From contig CALXEQ010000001.1 of assembly GCA_944387375.1 (NCBI GenBank), positions 64,483 to 128,482 of the forward strand: a stretch of 64,000 nt of DNA. The letters run 5' to 3'. The position numbers were made by a program, and so were the translations under genes. Source of the stretch: an uncultured Clostridia bacterium (GTDB taxonomy: Bacteria > Bacillota > Clostridia > TANB77 > CAG-465). The notes beneath the pieces are model-generated. The model made no database searches. It had not been told where the DNA came from and saw only the letters and a list, made by a program, of their open reading frames with translations. Position 1 is the stretch's first letter. Every line of letters begins with the position of its first letter. Below, piece by piece: positions 33,213 through 44,500 of this stretch.

Positions 33213-36200
33213 ATGTCAGAGACTAAGTGGACTAAAGAGCAAAGTGAAGCAATAGAAAAAAGAGATAAAAATATTTTAGTAAGTGCATCTGCTGGAAGTG
33301 GTAAAACAGCGGTATTAGTTGAAAGAATAATACAAAAGGTAGTAAATGAGTATTTAGATGTGGACAAGATATTAGTTGTTACATTTACAAATGCTGCAGC
33401 ACAAGAGTTAAAAGAAAAGATATTAAATGCTATATATAAAGCTTTAAATACACAAAAAGATATAAAGCAAATTAATCATTTGAAAAATCAATTGATATAT
33501 ATAAATAGAGCAAGTATAACTACAATAGATGCTTTTTGCTTAAGACTTGTAAAAGAAAATTTTAATATTTTAAATATAGATCCAAATATAAAAATATGTG
33601 AGGAATCTCAAAGTATTTTAATAAAATCAAAAATATTAGAAGAGCTTTTAGAAGATGAATATGAAGGATATGTAGATAAAAAAGATGTTTTTGGACTATA
33701 TAATATCTTAGAGCTATTTAATGGAAAAGATGAGGAGCTTTTAGAAAATATATTAAGAATATATAATTATATTCAGTCATTTCCATATCCTTTTGATTGG
33801 CTAAGGGAACAAATAGAAAAATATAATATAAATGAAGATGTTGACTTATATAATACAGATTTTGGGAAAGACATTTACCAGGATATAGTAGATGAAATAG
33901 AACTTTGTATTATAAAATATGATGAATATTTAGAGAAAATACAGTCAAATGAAGAATTTAATAAGTGTTTTGAGCTTTTAAATGAAGATTTATATATGCT
34001 AAAAAGTTGTATAAATATTGATGTATCAAATTGGGATACCTTATATGATAATATAAATGAAATTGAATTTAAAAGATTTAATATTGGTAAGGTATCAGAT
34101 ATAGAGCTAAAAGAAGAAATATCTACTTTTAGAAAAAATGAAGTAAAGGATGTTATAGAAAAATGCAAAAAGAGAATATATGCTAAAAGTAAAGAAATAA
34201 TAGAAGATAATAAGATAGCATATAGTTATCTAAGCTATTTATATAATTTCCTTGTAGAATTTGATACAAGATTTAAAGAGGAAAAAAGGGTACAAGGAGT
34301 AGCTGAATTTAATGATATAATGCATTATGCATTAGAGCTATTGTTAGATAAAGAATATAATTTAACAGATATAGCAATTTCACTAAAAGATAGATATAAA
34401 GAAATTTATACAGATGAGTATCAAGATACAAGCTTTGTTCAAGAAAAAATATTAGAAGCTATATCTAAAGAAAACAACAGATTTATGGTAGGTGATATAA
34501 AACAAAGTATATATGGTTTTAGACAAGCACGACCAGATATATTTAATGAAAAATATATAACATATAAAAAAGGGAACGAATGCAGTGATGAAGATATAAA
34601 CTCAAAAATAATACTTTCTAAGAATTTTAGAAGTAGATATCAAGTAATAGATGGAATAAATTATATTTTTGAAAAGATAATGAGTATGAAAAATGGTCAG
34701 TGTAATTATGATAATGATGAGACTCTAAAATGTGGAAATACAAATTATATTGACCAAGAAAGAGAAATGTATAATACACAAATAAATATAATAGATTTAA
34801 AAGAAGAAGAAAAAAATATTTTTGAAGAAAATGAAGAACAAGAAAATATAGATGAGGATCTAACTTCTACACAAATTGAAGCAAAATGTATTGCATATAG
34901 AATAAAAGATATTATACAAAATGTCAAAGTATCATCTAAAGATAATACATTAAGAGATGCTACATATAAGGATATAGTAATACTTTTAAGAGGTATAAAG
35001 AATAAAGCAGATATAATAGAACAGGTTTTAAAAGAAAATGATATACCAGTATTTTGTGATACTTCTAGTAGTATTTTTGAAGGTGATGAAGTAAAATTAA
35101 TATTATCATTTTTGAAAATATTAGATAATCCATATCAGGATGTTTATATGGTAAGCATATTGTACAGTATAATTGGTGGATTTACATTAGATGAAATTAC
35201 AAAAATTAGACTTTATGATAGTAAATCATATGTTTATGATACATTAAATAATATATTAAAAGATGATGAATTTTTAAAGGATGAAAAAGAATTGGTAAGA
35301 AAAATTGATACTTTTTTAAAGTTAATTGAAAAATATATTAAATATTCTAAAATATATAATATATCTGATTTATTAGTTAGAATATATAAAGACACAAATA
35401 TATATTACCAATTTGACTTAGAAGAAGATGCACAATCTAAAAAAGCAAATTTAGACTATTTAATAGAGCTTGCTTCAAATTTTTATTCATATGCGGGTAA
35501 TACATTAAATTCATATATTAAATATGTAGATAATTTAAAAGATAAACAGGATACTTCAAGCTCAGCTGCTAAAATAATAGGAGAAAATGAAAATGTAGTA
35601 AGAATAATGACAATACATAAGTCAAAAGGCTTAGAATTTCCTATTGTAATTTTGGCAGATTGTGCAAAAGGATATAATTTCAAAGATGCAAGACAGCAAA
35701 AAGTTTTATTACATCATAGCTATGGTATAGGAATAGATGTAGTAAATCAAAATTTAGGCGTTACATATCCTTCAGTTATAAAACAATCTGTAAAGTCTGT
35801 AATTGAAAAGGAAACTAAATCAGAAGAAATGAGACTATTATATGTTGCACTTACTAGAGCTAAGGAAAAGCTATATTTATTTGTCACAGTTAGTGATTTT
35901 GAAAAAGATTATAATATGCAGTCTATTAATATAAAAAATAATAAATTTAATGAAACACTTATATCTCTAAATACAAGTTACTATAAAAATTTATTACCAG
36001 TTATAAAATATTATGATAAGTATGATAAAGATAAAAATATTTTAGATATTGTGCACTTAAAAATTAATTCTAATATTACAGATGATAAACTAAAAGAACT
36101 TTTTAAAGTAAAAGAAGATGATATAGTAAATATGTCTATATCAGATAAACTTCAAAAAATATTTAATAATAAAGAGTTAAGTGTAGATAACAGTACTATA

Positions 36201-36890
36201 GAAAAATTAAAAGATACTTTTGATAGCGAGTATAATTATATTGAAGATACAAAATCTCCAGCAAGAATTAGTGTTAGTAACTTAAAAAAGGAGAGTAGTC
36301 AAGAAGCTATATCAAAATTTAAAGATGAATCTGATGAAGAAATAATGGATGAAAAATTTAAAATGCCATATGAGTTAAGTGAAGATAAAAATATATATAC
36401 TGCTGTAAGAAAAGGTATTTTAATACATTTTATACTTCAAAATTTAGATTTTAGTCTTACTACAAAAGAAGAAATAAAAGACTATATAGATAAGTTATAT
36501 GAAAAAGGAATAATAAATGAATATGATAAAAAATATATAAGTATTAATAAAATATATAATTTTTTAAATTCTAGTATTGGAAAAAATATAAAAAATGCGA
36601 CTAATATTTTTAGAGAATATGAGTTTATACTAGATGACAAGAATATTTCTAATAGCTTAATACAAGGTGTTATAGATCTATTTTTTGTAATAGATGGAAA
36701 AGCTATACTTGTAGATTTTAAAACTGATAGATTAGAAGATGAAAATGAGTTTATTAAAAGATACAAAGTACAGCTAGATATATATAAAGATGCAATCAAT
36801 AAATTAACTAAGTATATTGTAGATAAGGTATATATATATTCATTTAATTTAAATAAAGCAATAGAAATTAGGGAGGATAAAAATGAATAA
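33213..36890 (+). CDS. addA: ATP-dependent helicase/nuclease subunit A
   Basis: 1225 residues. UvrD-like helicase motifs: Q motif 'WTKEQSEAIE', Walker A 'SASAGSGKTAVL' (25-33), Walker B region 'YTDEYQDTS', 'GDIKQSIYGFRQARPD', 'MTIHKSKGLEFPIVIL' and 'LLYVALTRAKEKLYL'. The C-terminal RecB-type nuclease domain has 'AILVDFKTDR' and 'QLDIYKDAI'. AddAB processes double-strand breaks for RecA loading. Its partner gene addB, normally directly upstream, is missing here; the divergent neighbour is tsaE. Start AAAAAGGAGAAAG. Overlaps pgeF by eight bases. Confidence 0.95.
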   Translation: MSETKWTKEQSEAIEKRDKNILVSASAGSGKTAVLVERIIQKVVNEYLDVDKILVVTFTNAAAQELKEKILNAIYKALNTQKDIKQINHLKNQLIYINRASITTIDAFCLRLVKENFNILNIDPNIKICEESQSILIKSKILEELLEDEYEGYVDKKDVFGLYNILELFNGKDEELLENILRIYNYIQSFPYPFDWLREQIEKYNINEDVDLYNTDFGKDIYQDIVDEIELCIIKYDEYLEKIQSNEEFNKCFELLNEDLYMLKSCINIDVSNWDTLYDNINEIEFKRFNIGKVSDIELKEEISTFRKNEVKDVIEKCKKRIYAKSKEIIEDNKIAYSYLSYLYNFLVEFDTRFKEEKRVQGVAEFNDIMHYALELLLDKEYNLTDIAISLKDRYKEIYTDEYQDTSFVQEKILEAISKENNRFMVGDIKQSIYGFRQARPDIFNEKYITYKKGNECSDEDINSKIILSKNFRSRYQVIDGINYIFEKIMSMKNGQCNYDNDETLKCGNTNYIDQEREMYNTQINIIDLKEEEKNIFEENEEQENIDEDLTSTQIEAKCIAYRIKDIIQNVKVSSKDNTLRDATYKDIVILLRGIKNKADIIEQVLKENDIPVFCDTSSSIFEGDEVKLILSFLKILDNPYQDVYMVSILYSIIGGFTLDEITKIRLYDSKSYVYDTLNNILKDDEFLKDEKELVRKIDTFLKLIEKYIKYSKIYNISDLLVRIYKDTNIYYQFDLEEDAQSKKANLDYLIELASNFYSYAGNTLNSYIKYVDNLKDKQDTSSSAAKIIGENENVVRIMTIHKSKGLEFPIVILADCAKGYNFKDARQQKVLLHHSYGIGIDVVNQNLGVTYPSVIKQSVKSVIEKETKSEEMRLLYVALTRAKEKLYLFVTVSDFEKDYNMQSINIKNNKFNETLISLNTSYYKNLLPVIKYYDKYDKDKNILDIVHLKINSNITDDKLKELFKVKEDDIVNMSISDKLQKIFNNKELSVDNSTIEKLKDTFDSEYNYIEDTKSPARISVSNLKKESSQEAISKFKDESDEEIMDEKFKMPYELSEDKNIYTAVRKGILIHFILQNLDFSLTTKEEIKDYIDKLYEKGIINEYDKKYISINKIYNFLNSSIGKNIKNATNIFREYEFILDDKNISNSLIQGVIDLFFVIDGKAILVDFKTDRLEDENEFIKRYKVQLDIYKDAINKLTKYIVDKVYIYSFNLNKAIEIREDKNE

Positions 36891-37722
36891 ATATGAAGAT
36901 AATGAAATTTTACATATAAAGGATGGAGATTTAGAATATATACAATTTAAGGTACTAAATAAGTATAATGTTAAAAATTGTATTACTCTAAAACATGGTG
37001 GCGTAAGCACTGGCGAATATAGTAGTTTAAATTTTAGAACTGTTGGAAACGATAAAATAGAAAATGTACTCAAAAATGTAGAAATTATAAAAAAAGCGGT
37101 TGGCTTTAATAAAATTTGTAAAGGAAAACAAGATCACACAGATAATGTTATTATTTTAGATAAAAGTAATGAAGATGAATATAAGTTTGAAAATTTAAAC
37201 ACTACTTTAGTTGATGGGTATATTACAAAAGATCATGGCATAGCTTCTCTTGTTACAGTGGCAGATTGTAATCCAATCATTATATATGATGTAAAAAATA
37301 ATATAGTTGCAAATATTCATGCAGGATGGAAAGGCGTAATAAATAAAATATATATAAATGCAATAAATATTATGAAAGAAAAATATAATAGTAAAGTAGA
37401 AGATTTAATAGTATGCATTGGTCCATCTATTAGAAAGTGTTGTTTTACTAGCAAAGAGGAAAGCTTTAAGGAGAAGTTTACTAATATTTTTAAATATCAA
37501 GATAAATATTTAACATATGAAGATGATAAAGAAACATTTCATATTGATTTAATTGAAATTTTAAAGACAGAACTAAAAAATATAGGCATAAAAGAAGAAA
37601 ATATACACGTAGCAAATATTTGTACTAGATGTGAGTGTGATAACTTTTTTTCTTATAGAAAAGCGACACAGTCTGGTAAAAAAGATTATGCAACTATGGC
37701 TTGTATAGTAGAACTTAATTAA
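36883..37722 (+). CDS. pgeF: PgeF/YlmD-type laccase-domain protein (purine nucleoside phosphorylase)
   Basis: 279 residues. Metal and active-site motifs of the Cu-oxidase_4 / DUF152 fold are present: 'KQDHTDNV' (His), 'VTVADCNPI' (Cys), 'NIHAGWKGV' (His) and 'CTRCECDNFFSYR'. Family members once called polyphenol oxidases act as purine nucleoside phosphorylases or correct MurC misincorporation. GGGAGGATAAAA sets the start within the end of addA. Confidence 0.9.
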   Translation: MNKYEDNEILHIKDGDLEYIQFKVLNKYNVKNCITLKHGGVSTGEYSSLNFRTVGNDKIENVLKNVEIIKKAVGFNKICKGKQDHTDNVIILDKSNEDEYKFENLNTTLVDGYITKDHGIASLVTVADCNPIIIYDVKNNIVANIHAGWKGVINKIYINAINIMKEKYNSKVEDLIVCIGPSIRKCCFTSKEESFKEKFTNIFKYQDKYLTYEDDKETFHIDLIEILKTELKNIGIKEENIHVANICTRCECDNFFSYRKATQSGKKDYATMACIVELN

Positions 37723-37752
37723 GTGAAAATAATGTGAAATATAGGTAAATTA

Positions 37753-37781
37753 TTGACTATATATTTTTAGTTTGTTATAAT
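37753..37781 (+). promoter_or_regulatory. promoter of pgsA
   Basis: TTGACT (37753-37758), 17-base spacer, TATAAT (37776-37781). Confidence 0.85.
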
Positions 37782-37807
37782 TTACAAGTGAAAGAGGAGG
37801 TATAAAC

Positions 37808-38452
37808 ATGCTTAGTAAAATGAACTTGCCTAACAAGTTAACTATGTTAAGAATTATATTAGTACCAATATTTATTTTAGTTTTATGTATTCCAAAGGAG
37901 TTCTTTGAATTCTTAAAGATAGAGGTTGCATACGATTATATGGGATATGTTGCTTTAGGAATATTTGCTATTGCTGCATTTACTGACTTTTTAGATGGTA
38001 GAATATCTAGAAGTAAAGGAATAGTTACTAAATTTGGAAAAATAATGGATCCTTTAGCAGATAAATTACTTGTATCAGCTGGATTTATAATGCTTACAGG
38101 ACTTGGAATTGTTCCAGCATTTATAACTGCTATAATTGTATTTAGAGATTTCTTTGTAAATGCTTTAAGAATGTTTGGATCAGATAATCAAAAGGACGTA
38201 TCTGCAGGACTAAGTGGAAAAATAAAAACATTATTCCAAATGCTTTCTATAGTATTTGCACTATTAAGTTATTCGATGATGCCAACAATGGGAATAGGAA
38301 GTTTTATGACTACTTCTTTAGATATGAGCATATTTGAGCTTATAATAAATGTTGCAATGAGTGTAACTTTAATATTTGCATTAATAGCAACAATATGGTC
38401 TTTTGTAGATTATTTCTTAAGATTTAAAGAAGACATAGATGTAGAAAATTAG
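37808..38452 (+). CDS. pgsA: CDP-diacylglycerol-glycerol-3-phosphate 3-phosphatidyltransferase
   Basis: 214 residues with several membrane helices. Opens 'NLPNKLTMLRIILVPIF' and carries the CDP-alcohol phosphotransferase motif as 'DFLDGRISRSKGIVTKFGKIMDPLADK', where the usual AR is SR but all acidic residues remain. It makes phosphatidylglycerol phosphate, the first committed step to PG and cardiolipin. GAGGAGG seven bases before the ATG. Monocistronic. Confidence 0.93.
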   Translation: MLSKMNLPNKLTMLRIILVPIFILVLCIPKEFFEFLKIEVAYDYMGYVALGIFAIAAFTDFLDGRISRSKGIVTKFGKIMDPLADKLLVSAGFIMLTGLGIVPAFITAIIVFRDFFVNALRMFGSDNQKDVSAGLSGKIKTLFQMLSIVFALLSYSMMPTMGIGSFMTTSLDMSIFELIINVAMSVTLIFALIATIWSFVDYFLRFKEDIDVEN

Positions 38453-38473
38453 AAAATAAAATATATTAATTGT

Positions 38474-38503
38474 AAATAGGTAGTTTTAACTATCTATTTT
38501 TTT
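38474..38503 (+). terminator. terminator of pgsA
   Basis: AAATAGGTAGTT pairs with AACTATCTATTT (one G-T pair), two-base centre, then T run. Confidence 0.8.
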
Positions 38504-38547
38504 ATTTGAATTTAGGAGTATAATTATATATGTAAGGAGGAATAAAG

Positions 38548-39324
38548 ATGGGAACTTTTTTGGGTGTATTAATACCTTTTTTAGGGACAACTTTTGGAGC
38601 AGCACTAGTGTTTTTTATGAAAAATAAAATAAGTAATAAAGTTGAAAGATTTTTAACAGGTCTTGCATCAGGTGTTATGATGGCAGCTTCGATTTGGTCA
38701 TTACTTATTCCTTCAATAGATATGGCAACTGAACAAGGAAAAGTTAGTTGGCTTCCAGCAGCAGTAGGATTTTCGTTAGGTATAATCTTTTTACTTGTTT
38801 TAGATGTAATTATTCCACATTTACATATTAGTAGTAAAAAGCCAGAAGGAATAGAAAGTAAATTTAAAAAAGTTACAATGTTAGTATTAGCTGTAACATT
38901 ACACAATATACCAGAAGGTATGGCAGTAGGTGTTGTGCTAGCTGGAGCAATTGCTCAAAATTCAGGTATTACACTAGCTGCAGCTTTTGCACTATCTATT
39001 GGCATTGCGATTCAAAATTTACTTGAAGGTGCAATAATATCTATGCCTTTAAAGAGTGAAGGAATGAGTAAAGTAAAATCTTTTGCTTATGGTGCGTTGT
39101 CTGGAATAGTTGAGCCAATAGGAGCTATTCTTACAATACTTTTAACAAGTCAAATTGTGTCATTACTTCCATATTTATTTGCATTTGCAGCTGGTGCAAT
39201 GATTTATGTGGTAGTAGAAGAATTAATACCAGATTCACAAGCAGGAGAGCATAGCAATATTGGGATAATAGGAGTAGCTATAGGATTCGTTTTGATGATG
39301 ATATTAGATATAGCATTAGGATAG
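38548..39324 (+). CDS. ZIP family divalent metal transporter
   Basis: 258 residues, about eight membrane helices. Helix 4 has 'VTLHNIPEGMAVGVV' and helix 5 'GIAIQNLLEGAIIS', the metal-binding HNxPEG and QNxxEG motifs of ZIP (ZupT-like) importers. A short charged loop 'HISSKKPEGIESKFKK' precedes helix 4. Probable substrate zinc or another divalent metal. Start GTAAGGAGGAATAAAG. Confidence 0.93.
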   Translation: MGTFLGVLIPFLGTTFGAALVFFMKNKISNKVERFLTGLASGVMMAASIWSLLIPSIDMATEQGKVSWLPAAVGFSLGIIFLLVLDVIIPHLHISSKKPEGIESKFKKVTMLVLAVTLHNIPEGMAVGVVLAGAIAQNSGITLAAAFALSIGIAIQNLLEGAIISMPLKSEGMSKVKSFAYGALSGIVEPIGAILTILLTSQIVSLLPYLFAFAAGAMIYVVVEELIPDSQAGEHSNIGIIGVAIGFVLMMILDIALG

Positions 39325-39327
39325 AGT

Positions 39328-39364
39328 AGAAAGTAAATAGGTATGCCTGCTTATTTACTTTTTT
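39328..39364 (+). terminator. terminator of the ZIP transporter gene
   Basis: AAGTAAATA and TATTTACTT arms around a mixed loop, followed by TTTTTT-rich sequence. Confidence 0.7.
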
Positions 39365-39383
39365 ATTTGTTATATTTTTTTCC

Positions 39384-39412
39384 TTGAAATAATATATAAT
39401 CTATAGTAAAAT
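39384..39412 (+). promoter_or_regulatory. promoter of ligA-mfd
   Basis: TTGAAA (39384-39389), 17-base spacer, TAAAAT (39407-39412). Confidence 0.7.
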
Positions 39413-39426
39413 GTATATAATAAAAG

Positions 39427-39453
39427 CATAGAATATTATCTATTCTATGTTTT
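39427..39453 (+). terminator. hairpin in the ligA leader
   Basis: CATAGAAT, loop ATTATCT, ATTCTATG, then TTTTC. It sits within the transcript between promoter and ligA and has the shape of a weak terminator or attenuator. Confidence 0.5.
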
Positions 39454-39480
39454 CTGTGCGTATATTTAGAGGTGTAAAAA

Positions 39481-41505
39481 ATGAGTGATCAAATTAACTT
39501 TTTTGATAATAATATAGATGCTATAAAAGAAGAATTAGAAAGATTAAGAAAAGAAATAGAGTATCATAACAAGTTATATTATGAACAAGATAGTCCTGAA
39601 ATATCAGATTATGAGTATGATAAATTAACACAAAGGCTAAAACAAATTGAAAAAGAACATCCAGAGCTTATAACAAAAAATTCTCCTACACAAAAGGTAG
39701 GTGGTAGAACTAAAAATATATTTACTCAAGTAACACATGATGTACAAATGCAAAGTTTACAAGATGTATTTTCTTTAGAAGAGGTAGAAGAATTTGTAGA
39801 TAAAGTAAAAGAAGAGTATGGAGATAGAACTGACTTTTGCGTTGAAACAAAAATAGATGGTTTATCTGTGTCTTTAGAATATGAAAATGGAGTTTTAAAA
39901 AGAGGATCTACTCGTGGAGATGGTTTTGTTGGAGAAGATGTTACTCAAAATATAATGCAAATAAAAGATATACCATATAGACTTAAAAGTAATGATACAA
40001 TAGAGGTAAGAGGAGAGGTATTTTTACCAAGAAAAGAATTTGAAAAGATAAACGAAGAACTAATATTAAAAGATAAGCCACAGTTATCTAATCCAAGAAA
40101 TGCGGCGGCAGGTACACTAAGGCAGCTAGATAGTGAACTTGTAAAAAAAAGAAATTTAAGTATATTTATATTTAATGTTCAAAAAGGTAAAAAATTTGAT
40201 ACTCATTATGAAAGTTTAGATTATTTAGATAGTATTGGTATGAATACTATAAAAGTAAGATTTTTATGTAAAAGTAAGGAAGAAGTAGTATTTGCTATTA
40301 AAAAAATTGGTAATATGAGAGACTCTTTGGAGTATGATATTGATGGTGCAGTTGTAAAGGTAAATAACTTGCAAGTAAGACAAGAAATGGGGCAAACAAT
40401 AAAAGTACCTAAATGGGCTGTTGCATATAAATATCCACCAGAGCAAAAAGAAACTAAAGTATTAGATATAATTTTTCAAGTTGGAAGAACAGGACAGGTA
40501 ACACCTGTAGTAATACTTAAGCCTGTAAGAGTTGCAGGAAGTATTATATCTAAGACAACACTTCATAATTTTGATTTTATGAGAGAAAAAGATATACAAA
40601 TTGGAGATACTGTTGTTATACAAAAAGCAGGAGATGTAATACCAGAGGTATATAGAGTATTAAAAGAAAAAAGAGATGGAACTCAAAGAGAAGTTAAAAT
40701 TCCAGATGTATGTCCAGTATGTGGGGAAACTCTAGAAAAAGAAGAAGGAGAGGTAGCACTAAGGTGTACAAATAGTGAGTGCCCTGCTCAGATCTATAGA
40801 AGTATTACACATTTTGTATCAAGAGATTGCATGGATATATCTGGTATGGGAGAAGCTATTGTTGATACTTTAATTGAAAAGGGACTATTAAAAGATGTTG
40901 CAGATATATATTATTTAAAATATGAAGATATTTATGAATTAGATGGATTTAAAGAAAAATCTGCATCAAATATAATTAATGCTATAGAAAAAACAAAATC
41001 TAATTCTTTAGATAAGTTAATATTTGGACTTGGAATAAGACATATTGGAAAAAGAGCATCTAAAATATTAAGTGAGAACTTTAAAGATATTTACGATATT
41101 AAAGATGCAAGTGTAGAAACATTAAACGAGTTAGAAGATTTTGGTCTTGTTATGGCAGAGTCTGTTCATGAATTTTTTAATAAATCAAAAACAATGGAAA
41201 TAATAAAAAAATTAGATGATGCAGGTGTTAATCTCAAGGGAGAGAAAAAACAAAGAAAATCTAACATTTTAGAGAATATGAATATATGTATAACAGGATC
41301 TTTTGATGAATATACTAGAGATGATATTGTAAAAATGATTGAAGAGAACTCAGGAAAAGCTACTACTTCTGTTTCAAAAAAGACTAGTATATTAATAGCA
41401 GGAGAGGCAGCAGGTTCTAAGCTTCAAAAGGCTACTACTCTTGGAATAAGAGTAGTAACAATAGATGAGTTTTTAGATATGATAAATAAAGAAGGGAATA
41501 AATAA
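39481..41505 (+). CDS. ligA: NAD-dependent DNA ligase
   Basis: 674 residues, standard length. N-terminal Ia domain (NAD binding, 'YHNKLYYEQDSPEISDYEYD'), adenylation lysine in 'VETKIDGLSVS' (about residue 124), OB fold, four-cysteine zinc finger 'CPVCGETL ... CTNSECPAQ', helix-hairpin-helix region and C-terminal BRCT domain (about 595-674). Seals nicks in replication and repair. Stop codon overlaps the mfd start by one base. Confidence 0.97.
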   Translation: MSDQINFFDNNIDAIKEELERLRKEIEYHNKLYYEQDSPEISDYEYDKLTQRLKQIEKEHPELITKNSPTQKVGGRTKNIFTQVTHDVQMQSLQDVFSLEEVEEFVDKVKEEYGDRTDFCVETKIDGLSVSLEYENGVLKRGSTRGDGFVGEDVTQNIMQIKDIPYRLKSNDTIEVRGEVFLPRKEFEKINEELILKDKPQLSNPRNAAAGTLRQLDSELVKKRNLSIFIFNVQKGKKFDTHYESLDYLDSIGMNTIKVRFLCKSKEEVVFAIKKIGNMRDSLEYDIDGAVVKVNNLQVRQEMGQTIKVPKWAVAYKYPPEQKETKVLDIIFQVGRTGQVTPVVILKPVRVAGSIISKTTLHNFDFMREKDIQIGDTVVIQKAGDVIPEVYRVLKEKRDGTQREVKIPDVCPVCGETLEKEEGEVALRCTNSECPAQIYRSITHFVSRDCMDISGMGEAIVDTLIEKGLLKDVADIYYLKYEDIYELDGFKEKSASNIINAIEKTKSNSLDKLIFGLGIRHIGKRASKILSENFKDIYDIKDASVETLNELEDFGLVMAESVHEFFNKSKTMEIIKKLDDAGVNLKGEKKQRKSNILENMNICITGSFDEYTRDDIVKMIEENSGKATTSVSKKTSILIAGEAAGSKLQKATTLGIRVVTIDEFLDMINKEGNK

Positions 41506-44500
41506 TGAATCCACTTATTAAAACTTTAGCAAATAGTAGTAATTATACAACACTTGTAAAACAAATTGTAAAGAAAAGTGATGAAAAATTAAGTATTGTT
41601 GGCCTTACTGATAGCAGTAAGGCTTGGATGCTTTATGGAATTACACAAAATACAAATAAAAGCTCAATAATTGTATGTAGTAATGTATTTCAAGCAAATA
41701 AGATTATCCAAGATTTAAAGTTTTATGCTAATGGAATTGAGGTGGTATTTCTACCACCAAGAGCATTACAGTATTATGATATAGAAGCAGAAAGTAAGGA
41801 AATCTCAAATCAAAGAATGTATGCAATAGAAAGAATACTTAGTGGTAAAAGATTAATTGCTGTTACTACTATAGATGCATTACTTGTTCAGATGTTTCCA
41901 AATACTAAATATAAAGGAGAAGAATTTAGCATAAAGTCAGGAGATAGCATTTCAATGAATAAACTCGTAGAAAAGCTATCTAAGTTTGGATTTGAAAGAA
42001 CAGAAAATGTAGAAGGAAAAGGACAATTTGCTCTAAGAGGAGGAATAGTAGATTTATTTTGTATAAATAATGACTTACCATTTAGAATTGAGTTTTTTGG
42101 AGAAGAAGTAGATAGTATTAGAACTTTTGATCCAATAACTCAAAGAAGTATTGATACAGTAAAAAAGATAGATATGTCTCAGGTATCAGAAAATTATGTG
42201 ACTTTGGATAAAATAAATGCTGTCATTTCTGAGTTAAAGACTTTCTTAAGGCAAGATAATATAAATGAAGAATTAAAGCAGAATATAGAGTCGGATATTG
42301 AAAAAATAAGAGAAGGATCTTTGGATAATTTAATAGATAAATATTTTAATTTACTTGTGAAAAGACCAGAAAATTTATTGGATTATTTAAAAGAGTATAA
42401 TATTTTTATTGATGAACCGACAAAATGTAAAGAAAAGGCAAGTAGTATAACTTATGAAAATAATGAGACAATAAAAGTACTTGCTCAAAGAAATTATATT
42501 TACATGCCTTTTGTAAATAAATATTTATCTTTTGAAGAGATAGAAGCAAAACTTGAAAATGGAATGTGTAGCATTTATCTAGAGAGAATAAATATAGATA
42601 AGGTTATTTTAAGAAATAGAAAAGTATATAACTTTAGCATAAAAGAAGCAAACTTTTATAAAAGCTCTATGGAGGTATTAAATTTAGATGTATCAAGAGC
42701 AAAAGATAAAGCAGTACTTTTAGTATTTCCAACAGACACTAGATATAATCAAGTTAAAAATTATCTTATGGATAATAATATAAAAGTAGAGGAAGTTTTA
42801 GACATATTATCTCAAGATGATTTAGATAGTGGACATGTATATATAACAAAAGGAATATTATCTGGAGGATTTTATTCAGATGAGTTTGAAATATTAGTTA
42901 TTGCAGAGCCTGTTAGTGGACTTTCTACAACAACTAAAAAAATAAAAAAGAGTAGTGTAGGACAAAGAATTAATACTTATGCAGATCTTCAAATTGGAGA
43001 TTATGTAGTTCATGAAAACCATGGTATTGGTATTTATAGAGGAGTAGAAACTGTTAAAGTACAAGACACACAAAAAGATTATATAAAAATTGAGTATGCA
43101 GACAGAGGTGTTCTGTATGTACCTATTAACCAACTAGACTGTGTTGGAAAATATGTATGTGATGATGGAGCAAAACCTAAGATAAATTCACTTGGTACAA
43201 AAGAGTGGGAAAAGACAAAAACTAAAGTTAAAGCACATGTAAAAGAAATGGCAAAAGAGCTTATGTTACTTTATGCTAAAAGGGAAAAAATGAAAGGATA
43301 TGCTTTTAGAGAGGATACACCTTGGCAAAGAGAGTTTGAAGATTCATTTGAATATGAGCTTACTCCTGATCAAAAGACATCTTTAGAAGAAATAAAAGAA
43401 GATATGGAGTCAGATAAACCAATGGATAGATTACTTTGTGGAGATGTTGGATATGGTAAAACAGAACTGGCATTGAGGGCAGCATTTAAAGCTGTAATGG
43501 ATTCAAAACAGGTTGCATACTTAGTGCCAACAACAGTACTTGCACTTCAGCAATATAGAACATTTGAATCTAGAATGAAATCTTTTGGAGTTAAAGTTGA
43601 ATTTTTAAGTAGATTTAAAAGTAAAAAAGAGCAAACAGATATTTTAAAAGACTTGGTAGATGGAAAAATAGATATTATAATAGGTACACATAGAATATTA
43701 TCTAAGGATGTATTTTTTAAAGATCTAGGTCTTTTAATTATAGACGAAGAGCATAGATTTGGGGTAAAAGATAAAGAAAAAATTAAAATATTAAAAGAAA
43801 CTGTGGATGTTTTATCCATGACTGCAACACCTATTCCAAGAACATTACATATGTCAATGATTGGAATAAGAGGTATGAGTACTTTAACTGAGCCTCCAAT
43901 GGAGAGATTACCAGTTCATACTTATGTACTTGAATATAATGATAATATTATTAAAGAGGCAATAGAAAAAGAGATGCTAAGAGATGGACAAATAATATAT
44001 TTAAATAATAGAGTAAGTAAAATAGATGAAATTAGTGCAAGACTTAAAAATTTAGTACCAGAAGCAAGAATTGGAGTAGCACATGGGCAAATGCCACCAG
44101 ATATGGTAGAAGATGTAATGCTTAAATTTATAAGTCATGAAATAGATATCATAGTTTGTACAACAATACTTGAATCTGGAATAGATGTTCCTAATGCTAA
44201 TACACTAGTAGTAGAAGATGCAGATACATTAGGACTTGCACAACTTTATCAGATAAGAGGTAGAGTTGGAAGATCAAATAGACTTGCATATGCATATATA
44301 ACATATGAGCCCAATAAAGCTTTATCTGAAGTATCTCAAAAAAGATTAAAGGCTATAAAAGATTTTACAGAATTTGGTAGTGGATTTAAAATAGCATTAA
44401 GAGATTTAGAGATAAGAGGTGCTGGAAATTTACTTGGAAAAGAACAACATGGTCATATGGCAAAGGTTGGATATGAATTATATTTAGCACTTCTTGAAAA

